Source of the DNA: Chlorops oryzae
Taxonomy: Eukaryota; Arthropoda; Insecta; Diptera; Chloropidae
DNA length: 64,000 bases
Direction of reading: 5' to 3'
NCBI GenBank assembly: GCA_020466095.1
Contig: CM035806.1
Location: 129,627,156 to 129,691,155, forward strand
The notes beneath the pieces were generated by a model. The model did no database searches. It had not been told where the DNA came from and worked only from the letters and a program-made list of their open reading frames with translations. Position numbers and translations under genes: made by a program. Below are positions 45,046 to 57,339 of the stretch, in pieces. Position 1 is the stretch's first letter. Each line of letters begins with the position of its first letter.

Positions 45046-47123
45046 TTAAATTCAGCACCAAAAAAGTATGCAAACAAAAATTTAGAATATTTCGGACTAT
45101 GAAAAATCTCTTGATTCTATTAGATACATACATATGTTCAAACACACCTGGAATCTATGCAAATCTATTCGAATCTGCAAAGTAAAACAAATTTTTGTCC
45201 GAAAGCTGAAGAAAGGACTAAAAAATAACAACCTTTAATTTTGCTCTAACTTTATCATCGAAATTTTTTTCACATTTTATGTAGGTACGTAATGGCGCAC
45301 AGTGTCACGTGAGCGGAAAAAAATGCCAAAAATTGAGGTTCGAATTGTTAACATAATTTTATGAATTTCGATAGATAATATTCATATTAAGAAAAATCAA
45401 AAAGAATTACGTCAATATGTTTAGCCATTGCCCCACGGCATGCTCTCAAACTTTGAAGTTATGTAAATTGTTGTTTTTAAGTACAAAAACTTCAATAAAC
45501 TTGTAATTACTTGTGCTTTAGTTGCTCTGTACTTGTGAGTTGTGACCCGATTATAAAGTTTAATATGTCAAACTAAAATATACAGTTAGTAGTATCTGGT
45601 AACCTTTCTTTATTTTAAGTTTGTTTATAATACGATTACTGTCATTGCACAGTGGTCTCGGCTCCATATATCGTGCGGTCAAAAATAGAAAGAGAAGTCG
45701 TAGAGCATTGAAATTCGGAAGGAGCACTTCTGGGTTCCAAATTAAGAAATTTTGAAAAAATCTTGGAAATCCGTCTGCTGCCACGCCCACCTCCCTTATA
45801 ACGACACTTTCCACAATTTTTATTTTTTTACCTAGGACTTTAAAACTTGATACGCGTCTTGGATGTGTTCTTCCAAAGAAAATAAATCAATCGTAATGGG
45901 GCTGCCACGCCCACTTTAGTTTTTATACCTGCTCAAAATTGTATATTATGGCTTGCAGTTCCCACCTATAATTTTATGAATGCTTTATATAAATTTTTAA
46001 AAAAACTTAACCTTTTTTTCAAAATATGAACTTAAACTGTCTTTATTTCAAGGATTAAATGGCTTCAACATTCCCACGGAAAATATAGTTGTCTTCAAAA
46101 ATATGGAAATTTTGAACAAATGCATCTTGCTTTTGAAGTTATAACAGGTAAATAGGCAAACCTCGGCACGCGAAATCTTACTTTTATGAAAGTAGACATA
46201 TAACCGATTATTTGAAAGTAAGTGAGAATATGGGATATGCCGGGACAAATGTTGTGGACCTACGGAAAGTTTGCTTTTAAACTAAAATTTCCAGAAATTT
46301 TCGTATGGACTTGCACACAAAAAACACAAGTTATGAATCGCGAAAAAAGTATCAAACATGTCAAAATAGTATAAGCATACATTCTTTTTGGAAATCCATA
46401 TCACAAGAATGTTCGCAAATAAAACGATCGAGTGGAATTTGAAACTGAACAAACAATATCGACTGAATAAATTAATGACAAGCTATTTTTATGTAAGAAT
46501 GCTTTAACTTTGCTAGGAGAAATGTAAGTGACAGTTTTATGAATAGATGAATTATTGATACTTTTGTGTAGATTGGTAATCGGTCCATCGTTACGGGTTA
46601 CTAAATAGTGATTTTCGAAAGAAGCCGTTTTGCATTTATGGCCTACTGTGGAACCACTGTGCATTGGTTTAAAGAAAACAATAACAAGTTGAATTACTTT
46701 GAAAAAAGTTTAATTTTTAAAATTGAATTTCTCAATTTCCCGAATTTCCCTCTTTTAATTTTTATAAAATATTGTTGCATTAAGCAAGTAGAATAACATA
46801 TAAAATGATAGGCTGCCCCAAATCGCCACGTTCGTAATGAGAGCGGTTTTTCTTAAGTGACCTCGGACTTAAAAATTGTCGATTTGTTTAACGTTTGGAT
46901 AGCGTTTGTCAAAAATAAAATAAATGAAAATATTGATGAAGATAATCTAAACGAAAGAGTGAGGATAATTAGTTTGCAATTTTACACTCGGTGGAAAAGC
47001 TGCAAACGATACAAAGAGCGGTTCCTTATGAAATACTCGAATTAGCTAAGCTCGCCTTTCGGAACACATTTGAGTGTAAGTGCATTAAAAATGCAAATTA
47101 TTGTAATTGATTATGACATGCTT

Positions 47124-47491
47124 CCCAGCAGTTATTTAGGAAGTGGACTACCAAAGTATTGCATTTTTTCATCGATGAAATAGGAATACAAAGTAAGTAA
47201 ATTGAACAAATTTGCATGGAGAGGTAATCGAAAAGGCAATGTGTTGCCTAATATGTTCACTCCCAAAGCAAAGCGTTACATACTTCTATAGCGTTACTTG
47301 AGAATGCAAATAGTAATGCATTACAAAATCAAGTATTTTCGATTACTTTTTGTACAACTGGTAATACAAACAGGTATGCATTACATTCGCTAGGACATCG
47401 CCGTGTTAAAAATAATCGATTCTGTAATGCATAAACAGTACGCCTTTTGAATTACTTTTTGCATTACCATCGGTTACAAATAACTGCTGGG
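47124..47491. mobile_element. Small TIR element with CCCAGCAGTTATTT ends
   Basis: CCCAGCAGTTATTT at the left and its complement at the right enclose 368 bp containing repeated GTAATGCATTAC-like words. The target duplication is unclear. The end sequence recalls element H. Confidence 0.6.
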
Positions 47492-47507
47492 TTATTGTAA
47501 AATAAAA

Positions 47508-48138
47508 CAAGTAAGAAAGCTAAAGTCGGTCAAGCCCGACGTTGAAATACCCAGCGTCCCGACAATATGAGCGCACTATGTTTTGCTTCTCTATTTGTGG
47601 GCGTGGCAGTGGGTGGGCCACATAAATTATTTCCCTACACCTTTCATTCACCTTGGTGAACCTATGCTGCGAATTTGAAGCTTCTACGCCTTTTACTTCA
47701 GAAGTTACGATTTGCCCTTATTTGTGGGCTTATTTGTGGGCGTGGCTCGAGGAGGGCGGCGTCCATTTTTTTCCAGGATATGTCCCTTTTTGCAGTTTAC
47801 CAGTACACCAAATATCAATGGAATGTGCTGAGTGGTTCGCAAGTTACAAGCATTTTACTGAAAACACATTAAATTCATTTGTCGGCGTGGCAGTGGGCGG
47901 ATGTCTCCCATTTTTACTTGGGATCATACTTGGACCGCGATATACCTTTGTGCCAAACTTCGACTTGATTGGTCCAGCCGTTTCGGAGGAGATCCGACCA
48001 CGGACGGACGGACAGACGGACATGTCTAAATCGATTCAGTTTTTGATCCTGATCATTTCTATATATATTTGTCTATATCTCCGGAGCTTAATTCTCCCTG
48101 TTACAAGATTTGCACAAAACTAATATACCCCGCTTACG
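47508..48138 (+). mobile_element. Microsatellite-bearing element, family C, copy C2
   Basis: Begins CAAGTAAGAAAGCTAAAGTCGGTC, shares GGGCGTGGCAGTGGG and the ACGGACGGACAG tract near 48002-48021 with C1, and ends ATATACCCCGCTTACGCG. It has fewer internal tandem units than C1. Confidence 0.75.
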
Positions 48139-48147
48139 CGAAGAGGC

Positions 48148-48658
48148 CAGCGTTGCCGCTTTGGCTAAATTTAGCCAAAATTGGCTATTTTTATTTTGAA
48201 AAAACGTTTTTGGCTATTTGGCGATTTTTAATTTGATATGGCCATTTTTATTTTACTGAAAGCTCTATTATATTTCCCCTAAATTTTGCTCTCGTGAGGT
48301 AGATTTTCTGTGCTATAAAACGATATTGAGTTTTCTTTGTCTTGTGGCAGCACTTTTACTTGAAAATGAACAGAAGTATTGAAAACGCATGAAACAAAGT
48401 CAGGTGAACGTAGACGTACGTTTGGATTTCGATAGCCAATATGGATAAGTAAGTTTTAAGTCATTTTAATATTAGTCCATTAATTTGCACTTTTAATATG
48501 TAGATTCTTAAAACGCTCACGAAAGGGAGAAGAAAATGAGTCTAAAAAATATTTGAGAGGTAAAAGTTTTGGTTTTTTGTCATAAATTTGTTTTGGCTAT
48601 TTTGGCTATTTTTTTCTTTATCTGTGGCTATTTTTAAAATTTGGTCGCGGCAACGCTG
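48148..48658. mobile_element. hAT-like element with TTGGCTATTTT words
   Basis: The termini CAGCGTTGCCGC and its exact complement are flanked by the perfect 8-bp repeat GAAGAGGC (48140-48147, 48659-48666). TTGGCTATTTT-like words are repeated inside both ends in opposite orientation. No transposase. Confidence 0.9.
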
Positions 48659-49112
48659 GAAGAGGCGCTTTATCCATTGCATTTTCTTGCGTTTTCACTT
48701 GAATATACTTTCTATAGAGCTTGCGCATGACCAAAACTGCTGTTGTTTTCTGATTAATATATGTTTTAAGTTTGCAAATCCGCAAAAAATTCTTCAAATT
48801 TTTTATCTCCTTCGAAAATTTTTATAAGGGTATACATGCTATAGATCTTTAATCTTCGAAGTGGCGAATTTAAAAAAGTAGGCGTGGCATTTTAAATTTT
48901 TTTCATTTTTCTCTTTTTTATATGTCCGTTAATCTATGTACTGAATTTCAATTCTCTAGGACCCAAATTAGGGAAGTTAGGATTTCCCGTTATATGGTGG
49001 GTGGGGGTGGCAGTGGGCGGAATTCAATGATTTTTTCAAAATTTCTTAATTAGGCCTATAGTTATACTCTTGCCAATTTTCATTGCCCTACGATAACTCC
49101 TTCCATTTTTTT

Positions 49113-50459
49113 CAGGGATCGTAAATAACTGTTATGGAAAAAAGAAAGGCAAAAAAATCATCACTTTCAAGACTCCGGAGGCTGAAGATTAATATATGGA
49201 AGGGGTCGCATTGAAACTAACTGTCGAAATCCGTGATGATATTAAATAAAAATCCTAAAATCCAACTAAAACAGTTATTTTTCAACTGAAAAGAAAAAAA
49301 TTAGAATGAAAGTCTTAAAAAGAGATTTTTATTTTTCGGGCCAAAAATAACAGTTATTAAAGATTTTTATTTTTTCAGTCCCATTTAACTGTTATTTTGC
49401 AACTTTTATTTAAAAGTCCGAAAATAAAAGTTATTTTCGGATTTTTATTTTTTCTGTTGAAAATAAAAATCCTTTTTATGTAATTTCTAAAATAACGGGA
49501 AAAATTAATTTTTGTTTCTTTCAATGCACAAAAAAAGACATAAAGTTTCATATAATTAGGTGTTTATCCCGAAAACTGAAATGCTGCCTGTCGTAGCTTA
49601 GGGGATGCGTATTGGCCTAACACCCGAGAGACCAGAGTTCAATCCTCAACAAGCGCAATCAGCAATTGTTCAAAAAAAATCTATAAATAGAACCAAAACG
49701 AGACGCAGAAAAAAATAAAGAGAAGTGAGCACACGACAGCGCTCTGCGATGACAATGTCATTGGTGATGGCCTATCCCGTTTGTGTAGAAATGTCACTAA
49801 AAGTGTCTTACAAATTGTCAAGGGTATCGGCTCCGATTTCACGCTGAAAGCATAGGTGATGTCATGCGAATTTTTCCTGCTGGGTTGTTATCTTTGTATA
49901 CCCCATATCATCCAGCCACGGAAAACAATGAATTGAAATAAAATAAAAACTCAAAATCCAATGCATATATCCAAGGCTAAGCTTTGAATTTAAAAGATGC
50001 TGCGAGCTGGGTATACCTAAAGTAATTGATTCCGAAGTCTTTGCATTCTAAAAAAATCCGTATAGAAGTTTTCGGGAAAAACACATAATTATATGAAACT
50101 TTATGTCTTTTTTTGTGCATTGAAAGAAACAAAAATTAATTTTTCCCGTTATTTTAGAAATTACATAAAAAGGATTTTTATTTTCAACAGAAAAAATAAA
50201 AATCCGAAAATAACTTTCATTTTTGGACTTTTAAATAAAAGTTGCAAAATAACAGTTAAATGGGACTGAAAAAATAAAAATCTTTAATAACTGTTATTTT
50301 TGGCTCGAAAAATAAAAATCTCTTTTTAAGACTTTCATTCTAATTTTTTTCTTTTCAGTTAAAAAATAACAATTTTAATTGTATTTTTTTAAAAAAAGTT
50401 TTAAAATAATAATTATTAAATAACTTTTTTAATATCTCTTATAACAGTTACGGTCCCTG
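49113..50459. mobile_element. hAT-like foldback element (1.35 kb)
   Basis: The ends are CAGGGATCGTAAATAACTG and CAGGGACCGTAACTG, inverted, with a perfect 8-bp repeat ATTTTTTT on both sides (49105-49112, 50460-50467). The long arms (about 49260-49555 and 50090-50395) are near-identical inverted copies of about 290 bp rich in AACAGTTAT and AAAAATAAAAATC. A tRNA-derived SINE lies in the loop. Confidence 0.9.
49581..49890 (+). mobile_element. tRNA-derived SINE in the hAT foldback loop
   Basis: A-box region GTCGTAGCTTAGGGGATGC and B box GAGTTCAATCC are 35-40 nt apart. A non-tRNA body follows, ending near TTTTTCCTGCTGGG. The acceptor ends do not pair, so this is not a tRNA gene. Confidence 0.7.
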
Positions 50460-50764
50460 ATTTTTTTCCAAAAAATGTATGGAGACGTTACACATGGCGT
50501 CTCAGAAGTGGAAAAAAGTATTGAATTTCGAGGACGGCGGGGTCTAAAACGGAAGGTAAGACAAAACGAAAAATTTGGGGACAATTTAAAATTTTGTTCA
50601 TTGAGGTTTGGAGGTAGCTAAAGGGACCTGAATTCCGCTCTTACATGACTTAGAGAGAGCTAAAAACAAACAAACAATTTTTTTGTCGATTAAAAATTTT
50701 GGATTTTACAGTGTTTTTAAAAATTTTCTGTCCACTTTTGGGATCAGAAAACACAAAAATTCAT

Positions 50765-50960
50765 TTTATGCAATTCGACATCATAATGAGCCTATTGAGA
50801 TGTCGATTTTAAAATCATAATGAAGCATATTATGACACTAGTTTTTTGAAAGTATAAAAAATTGTTTATACAAACAAAAAGCATGGCATACTACATGGTT
50901 TATAAGAATGAATTTCAAGGCGTCCAATAATAAATTTCAAAAATTTGCAAAAATTTTTCT
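50765..50960 (+). repeat. Copy of the 25936-26200 repeat
   Basis: Shares GCAATTCGACATCATAAT, CATAATGAAGCATATTATGACACTAG and the GCATGGCATACTACATGG segment. Confidence 0.8.
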
Positions 50961-51886
50961 GACCAACATTTTGCGAATAAGTTTAGCTTTTCTAACTTAA
51001 AAAAAAAAAAATATATTGAAGTTTAAAATCGATTTGAATCTTAACTTTATGTGAGTTGAACAAAACTTTTACTCCATAAAGTTTTAAATTTTAAATGCAA
51101 AAAAAAATCCTATTCCTGGCCATAGATAACAGTTTTTTTAGGAAAAATCCAGCACTCTCACAAACGAGGCTTCATAACTTCTAAGCTTTAAATGAAAATG
51201 GGGAAAAGTTAAATGATGTAGTTTCAAAGATTGTTTATAAATAATAATTTGCTAATGAAATTTAAAATTTTTTTCTCTTTTAGATCTAATGCTAGGGCCT
51301 AAAATCGTAATTTTCGTTGCGCACACGATACTAGCTATTATTTTCAATACGTTCCTTATTGAAAGACCTTGTGTGAACGGAGGTGAAAGTTCAAGCAAAT
51401 CATGAGCGTTATTGATAAACGGCAAAATAAAATGACCTGAAGGGTTCAACGTTTCGAAATTGAGAGCACATATTCCATGAATACTTATGCTTGAAATAAA
51501 AGAAAAAATTTAAAAAAAGGAAAGGCATTAACTTTTAAAAAGTGAAGAAGGTTCACGCAAAACTGCCAAACGAAAACAGTCAACGACGCACCTATCGACA
51601 TGCCACCCCGTTCGGGTGAAATGCATCGTTTCGGCGGTGAGTTCCTGGGCTCTATTTTAAGCTTTTCAAACATTTCGAGTCCTTGTGAGTTCAGTCATGC
51701 TCCATAAATAAGCACTGTGACTTTTTCGCTTTAACGAAATATGACCTGCCATGCGGAAAATTTTGCAAGAGTACTTCTAAAGCGAGTCTGTGCGGCTATG
51801 GCGATGGCGCGCCATGGCGGTGCAATCGCAATGGCGACTAGCATTTCGAGCGCACTTGAATCTTTTCGATGGAATGCTGGCTTCTG

Positions 51887-51919
51887 TGTGTGGGTGTGTG
51901 TGTGTGTGTGTGTGTGTGT
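51887..51919. repeat. TG/CA repeat next to a Pxn splice donor
   Basis: About 15 TG units on the plus strand, that is, CA repeats in the Pxn transcript starting about 9 nt into the intron after the exon ending at 51929. Confidence 0.9.
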
Positions 51920-51928
51920 ATGACTTAC

Positions 51929-52110
51929 TTGATTGTGACAACCGCTGATGCAGTCGCGCGGCCAAATTCGTTTTTCAATGAGCACTCATAACGGCCGCTG
52001 TCGCGTATTGTAACGTTTTTGACGAATAAACTTCCCGCTCCACTTATCTGGTATCTTTCGACCAATCCAACATTCGGATCAATTATTCGACCGTCATGAC
52101 GCCAGGTTAT
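51929..52110 (-). CDS. Pxn: Peroxidasin exon: second half of Ig4
   Basis: This 182-nt exon has no start codon of its own and reads ITWRHDGRIIDPNVG... through RDSGRYECSLKNEFG to VVTIK. It supplies the tryptophan and the second cysteine (D.G.Y.C motif) of the fourth Ig domain. The acceptor GCGCTAG lies before 52110 in phase 0, matching the CAG end of the previous exon. The donor is GTAAGT after two bases of a codon, matching the single base taken from the last exon. Confidence 0.93.
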
Positions 52111-52199
52111 CTAGCGCGATCAAATAATACAGAGGTTTTATTTTTAATTGCCCTTATCTTCTCAATATTTTTTGATCGAGCCAGCCACCACACACTTAC

Positions 52200-52375
52200 C
52201 TGAGTACCTTCAGTCTCTTGTGACTTGCAAGGAAGTTCAATTGTTGTTCCCGTAAAAGCTTCAAGATCGAATGGCGATATGCTCAGCTCTGGTGCCCGAT
52301 TGATACGCTCGACAGTTACAAACGCCTCGGCCGCTGTTCGACCATTTTCATTTTCGGCAACGCACGAGTAAATCC
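52200..52375 (-). CDS. Pxn: Peroxidasin exon: end of Ig3, start of Ig4
   Basis: A 176-nt exon reading IYSCVAENENGRTAAEAF, which is the C-terminal strand region of Ig3, then APELSISPFDLEAF and IELPCKSQETEGTQ, the first half of Ig4 with its first cysteine. The acceptor is CGCTAAAG; the first two bases complete a glycine codon from the upstream exon. The donor is CAG|GTAAGT in phase 0. Confidence 0.93.
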
Positions 52376-52785
52376 CTTTAGCGAAGGTATAGAAAGCAAA
52401 AGAAATAAAAAAAAAATTATTCCTTCGATTCATGGCACAAAAAAATTTGTTAGTCAGAAGCACAGATGACGGCACAGATGGAGCTCTGCTTTGGGCGAAA
52501 ACTCTTTACTGCAAATAAATTGACGTTAGTTTTTAATTGAATAAGAAAAGGACGACGACAGTTTTGCACATCGTCAGGATTGCTCATTACACACAAAAAC
52601 ATGCGCCCTTGAATCAAAATTCAATTTGACGCAAAAAAACTAAAAAAAAAAAAAGGAAATTAAAATGAAAATGAAAATAAAAATAAAAATAAAATTTTAC
52701 AATGAACACCACAGAAAACGAAACGAAAGCAGACGAGACGACATTCCTTGCAATTACATAAAATGCTTGCGCAAGTTTTTCTCAC

Positions 52786-52989
52786 CCGTATCCGATTCCC
52801 GCGCTGCACTCACAATCAATTCGGTGTTCTCGTTCTCCAGCGCAATGCGCTCGTTTGCAACAATTGTCGTGCCATTTAATTGCCATGAAATCGACGGCAC
52901 CGGGTTCCCATCGGCATCGCACTCCAAAACGAAGGATCTGCCAACGTTGGCTATTTGATTCTGCGGAGCGACAAGGATCTCAGGCAACT
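52786..52989 (-). CDS. Pxn: Peroxidasin exon: Ig3
   Basis: A 204-nt exon with LPEILVAPQNQIANVG, VLECDADGNPVPSISW and ELIVSAARESDTG: the first cysteine, the core tryptophan and the D.G turn of Ig3. The acceptor is CTAATTACAG. The donor is GTGAGA one base into a glycine codon, and both phases agree with the neighbours. Confidence 0.94.
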
Positions 52990-53272
52990 CTGTAATTAGA
53001 GGGTTAAGCCACAAAACGGTTTTGCATGTAAATACATTAAGTTGTGTTCCGCGAACAAAGTTATTATAATTTAGTTAATAAATTGACTGTAAATGCTTCA
53101 GAAGTGGCATATCATGTGGCGTATGGATGTATGTATGTGTGTATGTACAGTAGAGTGTCCCAAAAAAAATAAATTAATTTTTCTTAAACGCATACCCCCC
53201 ATTTTTTTTCTTCTAAATAGTATTATTCGCTTAAATATTAAATACACTGTGCTAGCTTCAAACAAGTAAGGG

Positions 53273-54083
53273 TCTTATAGTCAGGCGAGCCTGACAATAA
53301 AATACCCGACACAGACCCACATGTTTTAACGATTTTTTTTCAACCGCGCCAAAAAACAGGACCATTAAGAAAGAATATTCTACAGATTTTTAGAGTCACA
53401 AAAGGCCCCCGATATACCGACTTTTGTTACATTTCTTTGCCACGCCCACTTTTCCATTTATATTGAATTATAATCCGAGGCTTTAATATACGGTCAAATT
53501 CTAAGTTTCATTAATATATTTCGAAAAAGGCCAATTTTCGGGCAATTTCGGGATTTTTGTGACAGACCCTAGTGCTGGAGGTACCCTTAATTATGGACCG
53601 ATAAAGGAAATTTTAGGGGAGGCTGTTTATGGCTAGAAAGAAAGTATAACTGTCAAATTTCGTTCAAGTCATTTAGGAATTTCGGTAGTAGGAGACAATT
53701 TTCGAAAAACGCCCTTCGGCCACGCCCACTTTTCCAATTTTTTAAAATTGAATAACTTGACTTCAAATATGTTCAAATATCAAATTTCATCAAAATATCT
53801 TGAAAAACTCCGATTTTAGAGCGGGTACCTGGAGGTACCCCTAAAAATTGTCCGATCGGGTCCATTCTCGTGTCCCCGTAAGCACGCATACCAAACTTCG
53901 TCAAGATAGCTCAAGTCCTTCGATAAGAAAACTGTATACAGACAGACGGACGGACATGGCTAAATCGAACCTCCTGGTGACGCTGGTCATTTCTATGTAC
54001 ATATATAGATTTCTATCTCTATGGTCTATTTCGAATGGTTCTGGGTGTTACACACAACCACACGAACGCAATATACCCTCGAC
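53273..54083 (+). mobile_element. Family A element, copy A5
   Basis: Begins CAAGTAAGGGTCTTATAGTC with the AGGCGAGCCT hairpin, contains the usual CTAGTGCTGGAGGTACC and GTCAAGATAGCTCAAG blocks and a minimal ACAGACGG tract (53941-53954), and ends ATATACCCTCGAC. It lies in the Pxn intron between Ig2 and Ig3. Confidence 0.75.
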
Positions 54084-54118
54084 CACGAACATGAATGTTG
54101 AAGACGATTCGGTTGCTT

Positions 54119-55300
54119 CCCTGTAGGAATTTGAACTAGTGTCGTACTAGTACTTTACTAGTGCAAAAGCCACCAGTACTAGTTCTTTTCTATACCCCTG
54201 TCCATATAAAATTCTGTCAAAAATCAGTATAACATCTGTACAGGAAAGCACTAGTACAGTATGCACCAAAACTATTCTAGTACTTTTCGATCCAATTGGG
54301 TAAATTTGCACCAGTTAAATACTAGTGATGTTTACGGGAAAAAGTTTACAGAATCGTGGATTTTTTTTTCTGTACAAAATGGAAACAAATATTTATAATA
54401 AAAGAAAACCATTTGGTTGTGTATTTATTATCAATTTATAACGCCTCAATGAATGAATGCAATTATTCCACTGATCACTAGTATAGTTATGGCGCAAACT
54501 TACCCTAACATTGCACTAGTTCTTTTAGTACTGGTAAAAGTACTAGTTCTTTTAGGCAAATTGCTTAGCAGCTTTCTACAGGGGTTCTGTTCCGCACAAC
54601 ACTGTATGTATGTATATTGTGACAGAATGATCCCTGCAGGAAGTCCGAGTAGTTAAACTCTAGCGTTTTACTAGTTCTTATTCCACCAGTACTGGTTCTT
54701 CTTTATACCCCTACTATTATTCTGTAGAAAATTAACATTGCGTGTGGGCTTAAAATCACCACTTGCACACTTGAGCTAACGCTTTACTATTTAGTGCTTT
54801 CGGAACCGATTGGGTAAATTAGGTATAGTAAAACACTAGTTCTTTTTGAAAGATTATTCACCATAATTTTTGGTTTTTTGTTTGTTTCTTTTTTCAATAA
54901 AAGGCTTCATCTGTGTAATTTTTGAAGATAGATTTTATTTTTGATTTCGCTGTATCAACGCTTTTTGCAATAACAAGATCACGGCATTTTTTATTACTGA
55001 CACGAAAAACAATTTTTTCATACAATACTAGTTAGAGCTCTATACGAACCTCTACCCCCGTTTACACTTGTTTTGTTTTAGTTCTGGTGAAAGTACTAGT
55101 TGCCTGGAGGCAATTTACCCCACGCTTACTGGAGGGATATTATTAAAAACTTTTACATACACACATATGTGCATACACACATACATATGTGCATTAGGGT
55201 ATGTCAAAAGATGCCCTGCAGTAATTATCACTAGTGACTGATTCAATCTGTCACTAGTTCCTCCGTCACCGTCACTAGTGACCAACTGTACCCGTGCCAA
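54119..55300. repeat. ACTAGT-rich repeated segments
   Basis: At least two direct copies (starting about 54119 and 54629) share CCCTGYAGGAA, CCAGTACTRGTTCTT, TATACCCCT and GATTGGGTAAATT. The word ACTAGT occurs many times. Related ends CTACAGGGG and CTGGAGGG close the units. They resemble degraded TIR elements, but target duplications could not be found. Confidence 0.55.
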
Positions 55301-55424
55301 TGTATTCTCCTATGGACACTTTGTATGAGCATATGTTCGAGCGGACACCAGTTGACGATTGAACTGGTGATGCTGTAGAGGCATCTCATTAGCTATAGTA
55401 CGTAAATGGAAAGCGCCGCGCACA

Positions 55425-55816
55425 GGGCTCGGATGGCTCAGTGTGAAGAGTCTGGCCTAGCGACCTGGAGACCCGTGTTCGAATCTCGCTCGGGCGGGTG
55501 CCAATTTTTTTTTTTTTTTTTTAAGTGGATAATATTATAGGTGTCTAACAGGCTTTAAAAAAAATTTTTTTTTGCGAAAAAATTGGAAAAATTAAGTTAT
55601 TGAAAATATAATTCATGAGAATTTTCGCACGAACTGTGAAAGAACTCACGAGAATTCAGAATGGAAACTTTTTTTTCTCTCTTCTCACCCATAAGAATCC
55701 ATAAGAATAATCCTCCGAAATTTTACAATTTTCCACTTTTTCTCGCCTGCCCTGGGATTCGAACACGAGCCTTCGGATTGATGATCGGACATGCTAACCA
55801 TTCCGCTACGGAGCCT
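55425..55816 (-). mobile_element. Double-ended tRNA SINE-like element, copy 3
   Basis: In minus orientation: a head GGCTCCGTAGCGGAATGG with a B box GTGTTCGAATCCC and GGCAGGCGAGAAAAA; a body; an A18 run; then an antisense tRNA-like sequence. Read on the plus strand, that second sequence is GGATGGCTCAGTGTG (A box, 55431) and GTGTTCGAATCTC (B box, 55474). The order and the GGCGAAAA junction are as in copies 1 and 2. Confidence 0.75.
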
Positions 55817-56138
55817 TCTGATTCTCGTGCAGCAAATTCATTTTATGAATGCTCAAGAAAATTGAACTGTGGACCTCCTCGTTGACCATGTCTATAGAAT
55901 GACAGTGGTGACGCAGGGGTCAATTTGCCCCGCATTTACTGCAGGGTGGTGCAAAATTTTTTGAAATCGGTTGTCATCTTCCGGTTACGCATCGTACTCA
56001 AAGTTTATAAACCAATCAACATTTTAGACAAAATTTCAAAAGTTTGACCTTTGAACCCACTTTGCTTTCCACAATGTACCAAAAAACCATTTTGTTTTAA
56101 ATTCTACTACATCATACCTTTCCAAAAATATCTTCATT

Positions 56139-57335
56139 ATGCAAATCGAATTAAAAAAAAAAAATTTTTATGAGCCGAAGAAGACATACAAGTCTTTGAA
56201 ATCTGTAAAGCACAAGAAATACTTCAACGCCTGTTCAACAGATTGGGGAAGCAGTTCCATAAACGCTAGAGACAGAATACTCAAGGCATGGTTCTGTAAT
56301 ATCATAATAGTCCTTCTCAATAACGGAGAACACACCTTCGAGGCAAAACAGAATCGGTCTGCCATAGACCTCGCCTTCGCCCTCGATCAACTAATACTAA
56401 TGACGATCAACTAAGACTAATGTAAAGCAAATCATCAATTACAATCAATTCATTGATCCGACTACAAATGAAATTCTTTATTATACTCAAATTCGATCGA
56501 TTGTAGAGTTTGCTAGCATAATTTGGAACCCCTTATATGAAACTCACTCAAATAGGATGGAACGCATCGAAGGAAGATTCACGAAATATGATCTGCGTAA
56601 TAGGTTTGCATATCGCACCCGCTCTTCTAAGGTGACACAACTCGAAATTCCTCATTTTTCAGAAAACGCAAAAAAAAAAATGCTTCGCAGTGTCAATCAA
56701 GGCAAAATGAAAGGCATTGACGGGGTTTTTCGGCTTTTTATAATAACAAAAACGGATTAAAATTTTCCATGCAGATAGAGAGGTGAACTATGATCAAGTT
56801 CCATATGTCAACTCAAAGTTTACGATTTTTGAGTTGTGTCACCTTAGAAGAGGGTGTGCCGGCCAATAACCTGCGTCTTTCTCTGTTAGATTTGCAACGA
56901 CTTTCGACAAAACGGGATGCATTAGGCGTTTTGTTCATCAAAGATATTATCGATCCTAGAATTGACTCTCCGGATCTTTTTCAGCAAGTGCCATTTTACC
57001 CCCTTGAGAGAACTCTTAAAGTTAGAGTGTTATTCTTTATAAGCGGTCATAGAAAAAATTATGGCAATAATGAACCGCTTTATAGATGTCATTCTCTGTG
57101 CAACCGCATTTGTAATGAAATATCCTTCGACGAAGCTCGGCATTCTTTCAAGAGGAAATTATTTTTATTGCTTTAGCTAAGTCTGTTGTAGAGAGAGCTT
57201 ATTCTAACTAAACAAATTGTTTTATTATTGTTGTTATTTGAATTTTAAGATATTAGTCTTAGTTTTGTAATCTGCAAGGAAAATCCCCAGTAGATGAAAT
57301 AAATGAAATGAAATGAAATAAATGCATACATACAT
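56139..57335 (+). pseudogene. Truncated jockey-type LINE: endonuclease scrap and RT tail
   Basis: The first part reads STDWGSSSINARDRILKAW, NNGEHTFEAKQNRSAIDLAFA, which fits the end of an apurinic-type endonuclease domain. The second part (from about 56450) reads FIDPTTNEILYYTQIRSIVEFASIIWNP, HSNRMERIEGRF, then LSLLDLQRLSTKRDALGVLFI and NNEPLYRCHSLCN, typical of the region after the reverse transcriptase of jockey/R1-like LINEs. The catalytic reverse transcriptase is missing and frames shift. The 3' end is an AAATG-type tail (about 57290-57325), as in LINEs. It is dead and lies in a Pxn intron. Confidence 0.8.
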
Positions 57336-57339
57336 ACAT

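Larger units (their letters stand above)
43978..51928 (-). other. Pxn intron, about 8 kb, packed with repeats
   Basis: Bounded by GTAAGT at 51928 and a T13-AG acceptor at 43978. It contains family B (44117-44511), E2, a small CCCAGCAG element, C2, two hAT-like elements and a repeat shared with 25936-26200. Between 45049 and 47123 and between 50468 and 51880 I found no gene. A frame at 46857-47045 is conserved-looking but unrecognised. Confidence 0.85.

Noticed and set aside
46857..47045. 62-codon frame with a KSCKRYKERF-like basic segment as a gene
   Set aside because: It is short, isolated in a Pxn intron among repeats, and matches no domain I can name.
55425..55500. Possible genuine tRNA gene
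   Set aside because: A and B boxes are present, but the ends do not pair as an acceptor stem and no proper anticodon arm forms; it is a SINE-type relic.
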